A stretch of 64,000 nt of DNA from Bacillota bacterium (lineage in GTDB: Bacteria; Bacillota; Clostridia; Acetivibrionales; JAFADI01), in NCBI GenBank assembly GCA_023424965.1, contig JAFADI010000012.1, positions 62,001 through 126,000 of the forward strand, given 5' to 3'. This document shows, one piece after another, positions 25,639 to 33,352 of this stretch. The notes under the pieces were generated by a model. The model saw nothing but the letters and a program-made list of their open reading frames with translations, ran no database searches and was not told the origin of the DNA. The translations under genes and the position numbers were made by a program. The first letter of the stretch is position 1. Every line of letters begins with the position of its first letter.

Positions 25639-26486
25639 TGAGTGAAAACATATTGGAAACCCAGGACCTGCACTATACCTATTCCGACGGAACGCCGGCC
25701 TTGAAGGGGGTGAACCTCGGGATCAGGCAGGGATGGACCACCGCAATCCTGGGGGGCAATGGGGCGGGGAAATCCACCGCTTTCTTAAATTTCAACGGAA
25801 TTTACAGACCCTCCTCCGGACGGGTTTTATTTGACGGAAAACCCCTGGATTATTCCCACGGGGGCATGAAGGAACTGCGCAGAAGGGTGGGAATTGTGTT
25901 TCAGGACCCGGATAACCAGCTGTTTTCTGCCAGCGTATATCAGGACATTTCCTTCGGGCTTGTCAATATGAAGCTGCCTGAAGGGGAAATCCGGAGAAGG
26001 GTGGATTCCGTCATGGAGAGGACGGGAATTGCCCATCTGAAGGATAAGCCCACCCACTGCCTCAGCTTCGGGCAGAAGAAACGTGCCGCCATTGCCGGTG
26101 TGCTTGCCATGGAACCGGAGGTTCTGATCCTGGATGAACCCACGGCAGGGCTTGACCCCATGGGAGTGAGTGAAATCATGAAGCTGCTCAAGGAAACCCA
26201 GAAGGAGCTTGGCATCTCGGTGGTCATTTCCACCCATGAAATCGATATTGTGCCTCTATACTGTGATTATGCCTACGTGATGGATGAAGGGAGAGTCATT
26301 CTGGAAGGGACGCCAAAAGAGGTGTTTTCCAAGAAGGAGGCCATCCGGAGCGTACACCTGAGACTTCCGCGGATAGGGCATCTGATGGAGATATTGAAGG
26401 ACAAGGACGACTTTGACTTCAAGGAAACGGCGGTGACCATCTCCGAGGCGCGCAAAGTGCTGAAGGACTGGAAGAACAGTCTATAG
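25638..26486 (+). CDS. cbiO: CbiO cobalt transporter ATPase
   Basis: 282 residues from ATG 25638, which shares a base with the cbiQ stop. Single ABC domain: Walker A GGNGAGKST, Q loop VFQDPDNQLFSASVYQDISFG, which is typical of ECF ATPases, signature region CLSFGQKKRAAIAGVLAM (LSFGQ instead of LSGGQ), Walker B VLILDEPTAGLDP and switch His in VISTHEIDI. It is the only ATPase gene of the operon, so it presumably acts as a homodimer. Its end overlaps a convergent DtxR-family gene by 6 bases, without a terminator. Confidence 0.95.
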   Translation: MSENILETQDLHYTYSDGTPALKGVNLGIRQGWTTAILGGNGAGKSTAFLNFNGIYRPSSGRVLFDGKPLDYSHGGMKELRRRVGIVFQDPDNQLFSASVYQDISFGLVNMKLPEGEIRRRVDSVMERTGIAHLKDKPTHCLSFGQKKRAAIAGVLAMEPEVLILDEPTAGLDPMGVSEIMKLLKETQKELGISVVISTHEIDIVPLYCDYAYVMDEGRVILEGTPKEVFSKKEAIRSVHLRLPRIGHLMEILKDKDDFDFKETAVTISEARKVLKDWKNSL

Positions 26487-26972
26487 TACGTCGCCATAGG
26501 AGCGGATTTCCTTGAATTTTTCGAATTTTTCCGCCACATCGGGATTTTCTTTGATGAAGGAATTAAACAAACTGATGTTAAGCAGGGTTTGAGGGCTTAT
26601 GTTGTGTTCGATCAGTTCTGTTTCCACCAGGGCATTTTCACTGGTACCGATGGCCTTTAAAAAGGTTTCAATAATAGCATGACGGTTATAGAGGAACTTT
26701 CCCACCTTTTTCCCCTTCTCCGTAAGAAAAATAATACCGTATTTCTGATAATCCACCATACCCGCATTGACCAGTTTCCGTACCATTTTTGTGGACGACG
26801 AAGGATGCACGTTCAGCATTTCCGACAATGCGTTTATGCGCAAATAGCCCACTTCAAGACTGTTTCTGTAAATCATTTCAAGATAGTCCTCCATGGCGGA
26901 GGTCAGAACCCTCTTTTCCTGTTCCAGCAGTTGATACCCCCGGACGGTATGAAACTCACTGTTCTCATTCAT
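26481..26972 (-). CDS. DtxR/MntR-family metal-dependent repressor
   Basis: 163 residues; ATG 26972 is preferred, with GGGGTGAT just upstream, over the GTG three codons earlier. Winged helix: SAMEDYLEMIYRNSLEVGYLRINALSEMLNVHPSSSTKMVRKLV, wing LTEKGKKVGKFLYNRHAIIETFL. The dimerisation part carries E-LIEHNIS, close to the metal-ligand region of the family. It is somewhat short and lacks the SH3-like C-terminal domain. It diverges from feoA2-feoB2, and one palindrome (27040-27055) lies between. Iron or manganese as co-repressor cannot be decided, but the context favours iron. Confidence 0.9.
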   Translation of the reverse strand: MNENSEFHTVRGYQLLEQEKRVLTSAMEDYLEMIYRNSLEVGYLRINALSEMLNVHPSSSTKMVRKLVNAGMVDYQKYGIIFLTEKGKKVGKFLYNRHAIIETFLKAIGTSENALVETELIEHNISPQTLLNISLFNSFIKENPDVAEKFEKFKEIRSYGDVL

Positions 26973-27015
26973 CCTTATCACCCCATCATTTTCATTGTAT
27001 GCGTAACACTTTTAA

Positions 27016-27080
27016 TTTATGGCACATATATTGGTCATAGGCAAAACAATTTGCCACCGCCTTAGAAGGTTAAATAATGT
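27016..27080. promoter_or_regulatory. Shared divergent promoter region with a GGCAAA-N4-TTTGCC operator
   Basis: The perfect inverted repeat GGCAAA (27040-27045), ACAA, TTTGCC (27050-27055) sits midway. Rightwards, TTGCCA (27052-27057), 17 bases and TAATGT (27075-27080) form a feoA2 promoter. Leftwards on the minus strand, TTGCCT (27044-27039), 17 bases and CATAAA (27021-27016) form a promoter for the repressor gene. Each -35 box lies in one arm of the repeat, so one bound repressor would block both. Confidence 0.6.
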
Positions 27081-27112
27081 GTAAACGTAAATTTTAGTGG
27101 AGGGCACCATTT

Positions 27113-27355
27113 ATGAATAACAGTCTTATTCCCTTAAGTCAATTGCCTTTGGGCAAATCCGCGAGAGTCAGGGAGCTGACCGCCGACGGCAGTTCAAGAA
27201 GAAGAATGCTGGATCTGGGCATTATTATCGATACCCATGTGGAAGCACTGCAGAAGAGCCCTTCCGGCGACCCCACGGCATATCATATCCGCGGGGCGGT
27301 CTTTGCCCTGCGGTCGGAGGAAGCGTCAAAAATATATGTAGAAGCCATGCAATGA
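27113..27355 (+). CDS. feoA: FeoA-domain protein, second Feo system
   Basis: 80 residues; GTGGAGGG precedes the ATG. FeoA core: IPLSQLPLGKSARVRELTADGSSRRRMLDLGIIIDTHVEAL, then the second strand pair YHIRGAVFALRSEEASKIYV. It partners the FeoB encoded 17 bases downstream. The sequence is only distantly like the first FeoA (4734), so the two Feo systems are not a recent duplication. Expression is probably under the divergent DtxR-family repressor. Confidence 0.92.
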   Translation: MNNSLIPLSQLPLGKSARVRELTADGSSRRRMLDLGIIIDTHVEALQKSPSGDPTAYHIRGAVFALRSEEASKIYVEAMQ

Positions 27356-27372
27356 AAGGAGAGGTCTGTCCG

Positions 27373-29523
27373 ATGGGTCTAACAAGTCAATCTACAGGGG
27401 TAGGGGTGCTCAACGAGGCATTTAACGTAAAGCTGAGTTCTCCGGGGGAACTGGTTGTTGCGCTGGCAGGAAACCCCAACGTAGGAAAAAGTACGGTTTT
27501 CAACAGCCTGACGGGATTAAACCAGCACACCGGCAATTGGCCGGGCAAAACCGTAACAAATGCACAGGGAAGGTATAAACACCAGGATAAGGATTTTATC
27601 CTGGTGGACATCCCGGGAACCTATTCGCTGATGTCAAGCTCCGCAGAGGAGGAAATCGCCAGGAACTTTGTGTGTTTCGGCAAGCCGGATGCAACGGTGA
27701 TCGTCACCGACGCCACCTGCCTCGAAAGGAACATGAACCTGGTTTTGCAGACCCTTGAAATTACCGACAGAGTCATCGTATGTGTAAACCTGATGGATGA
27801 AGCCAAACGAAAGAAAATACATATCGACCTGGAAGGGCTGTCGGGAAGGCTGGGCGTACCCGTGATCGGAACAAGCGCGAAAAACAACAAGGGCTTGAAG
27901 GAGTTGATGGATGCCGTCTATGCTGTGGCCAACAGGGAGAAGTATACTTCCCCCCTGTCGGTAAGGTATGGAGAGGTGATTGAAAATGCGGTGAAAACCG
28001 TCGAACCCTATGTGGAAAGTGCTGTGGGAGGGAAGATCAACAGCCGCTGGGTTTCCCTCAAATTGCTGGACGGAGAAAGCACGATTTTGAATTCTCTGGA
28101 TGATTTTCTGGAAACCAGGCTCACAGACAACGAAACCATCACGCATCAACTGAAAAAGGCCAGGGAATACCTGGCGGAAAACGGAATCGATGCCAATGCC
28201 CTGCGTGACAGGGTTGTATCCGATATCGTCCATACGGCCGAGAGTATATGCAGCACAACTGTCAGCTTCGAGAATAAAAAATACAACCGCAACGACAGGA
28301 AAATCGACAGCATCCTTACCTCCAAAACCTTCGGCATCCCCATCATGATCGGCCTGCTGGGCCTGGTGTTCTGGCTCACCATTTCGGGCGCCAATGTGCC
28401 CTCTCAAATGATTGCCACCTTCCTATTCTGGATTGAAGGGCATCTGACGGCCCTGTTCCTCTGGGCGGGGGCACCGGAGTGGCTCCACGGCATTGTGGTC
28501 ATGGGCGTATACAGGACCCTGGCGTGGGTCGTTTCCGTCATGCTTCCACCGATGGCCATCTTCTTTCCCCTTTTCACCCTGCTGGAGGATTTGGGCTACC
28601 TTCCGAGGATTGCCTTTAACCTTGACAATTTCTTTAAAAGGGCCTGTGCCCACGGGAAGCAGTCCTTGACCATGTGTATGGGCTTCGGCTGCAACGCTGC
28701 GGGGGTTATCGGGTGCAGAATCATCGACTCCCCTAGGGAGCGCCTGATCGCCATCCTCACCAACAATTTTGTCCCCTGCAACGGGCGGTTTCCCACCCTG
28801 ATTGCCATATCCAGCATTTTTATCGGCGGGGTTGCAGCAGGCATATACCAGTCACTGGTTTCCACCCTGGCAATGGTGTGTGTCATTTTGCTGGGTGTGG
28901 CCATGACACTGCTTATATCCAGGCTTCTGTCCAAAACCATCCTGAAGGGCCTGCCCTCTTCCTTTACCCTGGAGCTGCCGCCTTACCGCAAACCCCAGAT
29001 AGGACGGATACTGGTGCGCTCCATTCTTGACAGGACGCTGTTCGTATTGGCCCGTGCCGTATGTGTGGCCGCTCCGGCGGGATTGATCATATGGATCATG
29101 GCAAACATCCAGGTGGGGGATGCCAGCCTCTTAACCCGGGGGGCAGACTTCCTGCAGCCCTTCGCCAATCTCATAGGGTTGGACGGCTATATTCTGATGG
29201 CCTTTATTCTGGGGCTTCCTGCCAATGAGATTGTCATTCCCATTATGATCATGAGCTACATGGCAGCAGGAAACATGCTGGAACTGGATAGCCTGGCGGA
29301 GCTGCGCAACCTGCTGGTGGCCCACGGCTGGACCTGGCTTACGGCAGTGTGCGTCATGCTGTTTTCCCTGATGCATTTCCCCTGCGGTACAACGCTGTGG
29401 ACCATTAAAAAAGAAACCCAGAGTGGGAAATGGGCTTTCATGGCCTTCCTCATCCCCACGGCAACAGGGATTATTGTCTGCTTCACGGTAACACAGGTGG
29501 TGCGGCTGCTGGGCCTTGCGTAA
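27373..29523 (+). CDS. feoB: FeoB ferrous iron permease, second copy
   Basis: 716 residues from ATG 27373, chosen because AAAGGAGAGG lies 7 bases before it; the ATG at 27352 overlaps the feoA stop and has no ribosome site. G domain: GNPNVGKSTVFNSLTGLNQHTG, DIPGTYSL, NLMDEAKRKKIHIDL. Membrane part: EDLGYLPRIAFNLDNFFKR, MGFGCNAAGVIGCRI, NNFVPCNGRFPTLIAI, and a second gate region near residue 530. Longer than the first FeoB (670) and of a different subgroup: it has CN(G/A) where the first has CG(I/A) in both gate motifs (GFGCNAAG against GTGCGIPG). A terminator follows. Confidence 0.95.
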   Translation: MGLTSQSTGVGVLNEAFNVKLSSPGELVVALAGNPNVGKSTVFNSLTGLNQHTGNWPGKTVTNAQGRYKHQDKDFILVDIPGTYSLMSSSAEEEIARNFVCFGKPDATVIVTDATCLERNMNLVLQTLEITDRVIVCVNLMDEAKRKKIHIDLEGLSGRLGVPVIGTSAKNNKGLKELMDAVYAVANREKYTSPLSVRYGEVIENAVKTVEPYVESAVGGKINSRWVSLKLLDGESTILNSLDDFLETRLTDNETITHQLKKAREYLAENGIDANALRDRVVSDIVHTAESICSTTVSFENKKYNRNDRKIDSILTSKTFGIPIMIGLLGLVFWLTISGANVPSQMIATFLFWIEGHLTALFLWAGAPEWLHGIVVMGVYRTLAWVVSVMLPPMAIFFPLFTLLEDLGYLPRIAFNLDNFFKRACAHGKQSLTMCMGFGCNAAGVIGCRIIDSPRERLIAILTNNFVPCNGRFPTLIAISSIFIGGVAAGIYQSLVSTLAMVCVILLGVAMTLLISRLLSKTILKGLPSSFTLELPPYRKPQIGRILVRSILDRTLFVLARAVCVAAPAGLIIWIMANIQVGDASLLTRGADFLQPFANLIGLDGYILMAFILGLPANEIVIPIMIMSYMAAGNMLELDSLAELRNLLVAHGWTWLTAVCVMLFSLMHFPCGTTLWTIKKETQSGKWAFMAFLIPTATGIIVCFTVTQVVRLLGLA

Positions 29524-29535
29524 ACCAGGAAAAGG

Positions 29536-29581
29536 AGGGACGTTTCTTCACACATCAAAAAATGAAAAAACGTCCCTTTTT
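29536..29581 (+). terminator. Intrinsic terminator of feoAB2
   Basis: GGGACGTTT (29537-29545) pairs with AAACGTCCC (29568-29576) and runs into TTTTT. Confidence 0.85.
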
Positions 29582-29586
29582 GACTC

Positions 29587-29690
29587 TTGACAATGTGTAC
29601 GGATTCATGTACAATTTTGGTATAACGATTACTCAAATTTTTCTGATACACCATTGCTATACTATTCTTTATTGAGTAAACGTTATACCA
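29587..29690 (+). promoter_or_regulatory. LacI-regulator gene promoter with two operators
   Basis: TTGACA (29587-29592), 17 bases, TACAAT (29610-29615). Operator O1 (29618-29635, TATAACGATTACTCA core) begins 2 bases after the -10, and O2 (29673-29690, TGAGTAAACGTTATACCA) lies just before the gene. O1 and O2 are inverted copies with centres 55 bases apart. Both match a third site at 30728, so the regulator probably represses itself, perhaps with DNA looping. Confidence 0.7.
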
Positions 29691-29703
29691 TGAGGTAGAG
29701 TTC

Positions 29704-30693
29704 ATGAAAAATGTTTCGATTAAAGATATAGCCAGAATTACGGGTGTGTCGACAGCGACTGTTTCCAGGGTCATCAACGACAACGGACGCTTTTCCGAGG
29801 AGACAAGAAAAAAAGTTCTGGAGGCTGCACAAAAATTTGATTATCATACCAACGCTGTTGCCAGAAGTCTTAGAACCAACAAATCCAAATGTATCGGAGT
29901 GATTGTGCCCGATATAACGAATGAATTTTTTGCGCAGATTACCCTGGCAATTGAAAATTGCTGTTTTCCAAAGGGATATTCTATTTTTGTCTGTAATACC
30001 AATGAGGATGAGGCCAAAGAAAAGGTATATTTGAAAGAATTGGAAGCCAAGGGCGTAGACGGATTGATCTGCCTTTCAGGGAGAAGCGACCTGCCCCTTG
30101 ACGCCAATAAAAGGAATATTCCTGTTGTTTGTATCGACAGAGCCTCAAAGGACAAAAGCATTATCTCGGTTGAATCCGATAATTACAGGGGCGGATTTCT
30201 GGCAACGGAGGAATTAATAAAAAAAGGCTGTAGAAGGATTGTAATGCTGAAGGATTACCGTGAGCTTTTGACGATGGCCAACCGGTACAAGGGCTATCTG
30301 GAAGCGTTAAACTCCTATGGCATCCCTGTTGATTTGAATATTGTCTATGAAATTCCCATCAACGTAAAGGCGGCGACTGAAAAAGTACTGAGAATAATTG
30401 ACGGCAATGTGGTGTTTGACGGTATATTTGCAAGCACCGACTGGCTGGCTGCAGGTGCGTTAAATGCCTTGAAAAAGCGGAATATCGCCGTACCAGAAAA
30501 AGTAAAAATCGTAGGCTTTGACAACATATCCATTACCGAGTACAATTATCCTTCCATAACCACCATCAACCAGGACAAGCAGAAAATGGGGGAGACGGCG
30601 GCGGAAATTCTTTTGAATGAAATAGAAAACGGTATGCATAAACCGGGAAATATTGTTATCCCCGTGGAACTGGTAAAGCGAAAGACAACTTAA
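29704..30693 (+). CDS. LacI-family transcriptional regulator
   Basis: 329 residues; GAGGTAGAG precedes the ATG. N-terminal helix-turn-helix SIKDIARITGVSTATVSRVIND, hinge helix NAVARSLRTNKS, then a Peripla_BP-type effector domain (CIGVIVPDITNEFFAQI, VDGLICLSGRSDLP, VVCIDRAS, DGIFASTDWLAAGALNAL, KVKIVGFDNISITEYNYPSITTI). Its operator copies lie in its own promoter and in front of the sugar-binding protein gene downstream. The effector is probably allulose or a related ketose, judged only from the epimerase gene two positions downstream. Confidence 0.94.
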   Translation: MKNVSIKDIARITGVSTATVSRVINDNGRFSEETRKKVLEAAQKFDYHTNAVARSLRTNKSKCIGVIVPDITNEFFAQITLAIENCCFPKGYSIFVCNTNEDEAKEKVYLKELEAKGVDGLICLSGRSDLPLDANKRNIPVVCIDRASKDKSIISVESDNYRGGFLATEELIKKGCRRIVMLKDYRELLTMANRYKGYLEALNSYGIPVDLNIVYEIPINVKAATEKVLRIIDGNVVFDGIFASTDWLAAGALNALKKRNIAVPEKVKIVGFDNISITEYNYPSITTINQDKQKMGETAAEILLNEIENGMHKPGNIVIPVELVKRKTT

Positions 30694-30727
30694 AAAGTTC
30701 TTTATGGTGCAGTGCTTTTTTGTGGCT

Positions 30728-30745
30728 TGAGTAATCGTTTACTCA
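30728..30745 (+). promoter_or_regulatory. LacI-family operator O3 in front of the binding-protein gene
   Basis: TGAGTAATCGTTTACTCA is an 18-base near-perfect palindrome (8 of 9 pairs) with the central CG of LacI-family sites. It matches O1 and O2 upstream of the regulator gene. Confidence 0.8.
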
Positions 30746-30851
30746 TTTGCGGCTTGCAGAGACGGAAGTTGCGGAGGAAGCGGCTAGTATTACTTTGGAT
30801 AATACCTAAGGGATTAGGTGTTATAAAACAAAAATATGAGGGGGAAGAAAC

Positions 30852-32276
30852 ATGAAAAGAATCATCTCATTTATGCTTGTGTCGGTAATGTGTGCGGTGC
30901 TGCTATTGACGGGCTGCGGACAGCAAACGGCGGAGTCGCCGAAACCGGACGCCCCGGCGAAGACCGAAGAGCCTGGAAATAAGGCTGAAACTCCTGCCGC
31001 AGAGCAAGTGACAATCAATCTTGCTTTTGCCAACAATCCCATTTCTCAAGCACTGCAAAAAATTACAAAAGAAAAGTACAAGGCTGAGGGTGTGACAATA
31101 AATATTGCGGTTGTTCCGGAAAATGACCTTCGTCAGAAACTCACAACCGAAGCTTCAACCGGGGGTACGACATACGACATGTATTATATCGGACCTTATG
31201 AAGCTTTCAATTGGGCCAAAAACGGGTGGCTTGAAAATCTGGAACCGTATTTTAAAGCCTTGCCGGCCGACAAGCTTGACTGGTACGACCGCAAAGATGT
31301 AATACAGGGCATGGTTGGTTCCCTTTCGGTTGACGGGCAGCAATTTGCCGTGCCTTTCTACGGTGAAAGCTCCTTCATCATGTACAATAAAGAAATATTC
31401 GCCGCCAAAGGTCTGAAAATGCCTGATGAGCCCACCTGGGACGAGATCTATGAGCTGGCCAAAAAGGTCAATGACCCCGCAAAAGGAATCGTAGGTATGA
31501 CCATGCGGGGCACCCCGGGCTGGGGAATGAGCGGAGCTCCCTTTGTGACAATGATTAATGCTTTCGGCGGACGCTTCTACGATATGGACTGGAAAGCCAC
31601 GGTGGACACTCCCGAGCAGAGAGCTGCCTGGGGAATGTATAAGAAAATTCTCCGTGAGGCGGGACAGAAAGATATTCTCTCTTATACCTACAATGAGTGT
31701 ATCGCCCTGATGGCATCGGGGAAATGCGGAATCTACTATGATGCGACAGCCACCGCGCCTTCAATCGAAGCCGAAGGAAATGCTGTAAAGGGCAAACTCG
31801 GCTATGCAATGGCGCCGCACCAAAAGATGAAGTCCAATACCTCGTGGTTGTGGAACTGGGCCATGGGAATCAATCCCAAGGTCACCGAGGCAAAAAAGAA
31901 AGCGGTATTCGATTACATGCTTTGGGCAACCTCCAAGGATTATATAAAGCTTTCCCTTGAGCTGGATCCTACGGGTTCGGTTACACCCCCTGCATCCCGT
32001 TCTTCAACCTACAAGCTCGATGCTTACAAAACCGTCCCATACGCGGAGATGACGCTGAGAGCGCTTGAATCCATGGACTTCACAAAACCGACGCTGGATC
32101 CCGTACCCTATGTGGGGCTTCAGTATGTGGCAATGCCTGAGTTCGCAGATTGGGGCACCAAGATGACGGAATATCTTGCGGCATATGTAACGGATAAAAT
32201 GAGTCTTGACGAAGCCATTAAGAAAACCAATGACCTATGCAACCAGGTCGCAAAGGATGGCGGCTATCAGAAATAG
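30852..32276 (+). CDS. Sugar-binding lipoprotein of an ABC transporter (CUT1 type), no permease nearby
   Basis: 474 residues, GGGGGAAG before the ATG. Lipoprotein signal KRIISFMLVSVMCAVLLLTGC, then a Glu/Pro/Ala linker and an SBP_bac_1 domain (VTINLAFANNPISQALQKIT, LTTEASTGGTTYDMYYIGPYEAF, FAVPFYGESSFIMYNKEIF, SGKCGIYYDATATAPSIEAEG). Such proteins bring oligosaccharides or sugars to a permease pair, but no permease or ATPase gene is next to it; the following gene is a D-psicose 3-epimerase. It must use a transporter encoded elsewhere or have a sensing role. Operator O3 for the LacI regulator stands 107 bases upstream of the start. Confidence 0.92.
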   Translation: MKRIISFMLVSVMCAVLLLTGCGQQTAESPKPDAPAKTEEPGNKAETPAAEQVTINLAFANNPISQALQKITKEKYKAEGVTINIAVVPENDLRQKLTTEASTGGTTYDMYYIGPYEAFNWAKNGWLENLEPYFKALPADKLDWYDRKDVIQGMVGSLSVDGQQFAVPFYGESSFIMYNKEIFAAKGLKMPDEPTWDEIYELAKKVNDPAKGIVGMTMRGTPGWGMSGAPFVTMINAFGGRFYDMDWKATVDTPEQRAAWGMYKKILREAGQKDILSYTYNECIALMASGKCGIYYDATATAPSIEAEGNAVKGKLGYAMAPHQKMKSNTSWLWNWAMGINPKVTEAKKKAVFDYMLWATSKDYIKLSLELDPTGSVTPPASRSSTYKLDAYKTVPYAEMTLRALESMDFTKPTLDPVPYVGLQYVAMPEFADWGTKMTEYLAAYVTDKMSLDEAIKKTNDLCNQVAKDGGYQK

Positions 32277-32308
32277 ACCTTAAACGAAATGCAAGCTCAG
32301 GTAAGCAG

Positions 32309-32346
32309 TATGGCATACTCTGCGGGTTTGAGCGGAGTATGCCATA
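32309..32346 (+). terminator. Strong stem-loop between binding protein and epimerase genes
   Basis: TATGGCATACTC (32309-32320) pairs perfectly with GAGTATGCCATA (32335-32346); the loop is 14 bases. Only a weak T-rich stretch follows, so it may be a partial terminator or a 3' stabiliser for the binding-protein message. Confidence 0.6.
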
Positions 32347-32385
32347 TTTAGATTTATATGTCGTTATACAACAGGAGGGAACTAC

Positions 32386-33255
32386 ATGAAATACGGAATT
32401 TACTATGCATACTGGGAACAGGAATGGGTCGGAGACTATGAGTATTATATAGAAAAAGTGGCCCGTATAGGCTTTGACATCCTTGAAATAGCGGCCCACC
32501 AGATACTGGACTACAGTGATGAAAAGCTGCGGGCCATAAAGAACTGTGCGCGCAGCCACGGGCTCACACTTACTGCAGGTATAGGGCCCACCGCGGATAA
32601 GTACCTTTCTTCTCCCGAGCCGGAAATCTATGCAAAGGGCAAGGCCTTTTTCCTCGAACTGTTGAAGAGCCTTTACAAGCTGGATATACATGTTCTGGGC
32701 GGCGCTCTTCATTCCTATTGGCCCGTCGATTATACAAGGCCCGTTGACAAAAAGGGAGACTGGGAACGCGGTGTAAAGGGAATAAGGGAAATTTCCGCGG
32801 GAGCGGAAGAATACGGAATCGATCTGTGCATCGAGGTGTTGAACAGGTTTGAAAATCATGTGCTCAATACGGCTGAAGAAGGAGTTCTATTCGTAAAACA
32901 GGTTGACCGGCCCAATGTGAAGGTTATGCTTGACACGTTCCATATGAATATTGAGGAGGACAGCATTGGGGGAGCCATAAGGTCGGCCGGAAAATACCTG
33001 GGACATTTCCATACGGGAGAAAGCAACCGCAAGGTGCCGGGTAAAGGGCGCATTCCATGGCAGGAGATAGGGGAAGCCCTTTATGACATAGGTTATGAAG
33101 GTTGTGTTGTCATGGAGCCTTTTGTAAGAATGGGGGGCACCGTCGGTTCCGATATCCGGGTATGGCGCGACCTGAGCAAAGGAGCCGGAGAATCCGGGCT
33201 GGACAGGGATGCGGCGTCGGCTCTGGCTTTCTCCAGATATATGTTTGAGAGATAA
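32386..33255 (+). CDS. D-psicose (allulose) 3-epimerase
   Basis: 289 residues, the usual length of this enzyme; AGGAGGGAAC precedes the ATG. The sequence is very like known clostridial D-psicose 3-epimerases: MKYGIYYAYWEQEWVGDYEY start, LDIHVLGGALHSYWPVDY, CIEVLNRFENH with the catalytic Glu, VMLDTFHMNIEEDSIGGAI with the metal-binding Asp, HFHTGESNRKVPGKGRIPW with the metal-binding His, and VVMEPFVRMGG with the second catalytic Glu. It interconverts D-fructose and D-psicose at C3 using Mn2+ or Co2+ in a TIM barrel. All catalytic residues are intact. The neighbouring LacI regulator and sugar-binding protein suggest growth on psicose or a related ketose. Confidence 0.92.
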   Translation: MKYGIYYAYWEQEWVGDYEYYIEKVARIGFDILEIAAHQILDYSDEKLRAIKNCARSHGLTLTAGIGPTADKYLSSPEPEIYAKGKAFFLELLKSLYKLDIHVLGGALHSYWPVDYTRPVDKKGDWERGVKGIREISAGAEEYGIDLCIEVLNRFENHVLNTAEEGVLFVKQVDRPNVKVMLDTFHMNIEEDSIGGAIRSAGKYLGHFHTGESNRKVPGKGRIPWQEIGEALYDIGYEGCVVMEPFVRMGGTVGSDIRVWRDLSKGAGESGLDRDAASALAFSRYMFER

Positions 33256-33322
33256 GCCCACAGCAAATTATAGCAGAACCCGGCGAATTATAACATGAAA
33301 TTAAATTTTTTGCCGGTTGTTG

Positions 33323-33331
33323 TGATATAAT
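33323..33331 (+). promoter_or_regulatory. Extended -10 promoter of the Fic-like gene
   Basis: TGATATAAT (33323-33331) is an extended -10 element 22 bases before the ATG at 33353. No convincing -35 is seen. Confidence 0.5.
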
Positions 33332-33352
33332 GGTAGCTGGGGTGAATACTGT

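Noticed and set aside
30804..30819. ACCTAA-GGGA-TTAGGT hairpin before the orphan binding protein as a terminator or riboswitch
   Set aside because: Only six base pairs, no T run and no recognisable aptamer nearby; too weak to call.
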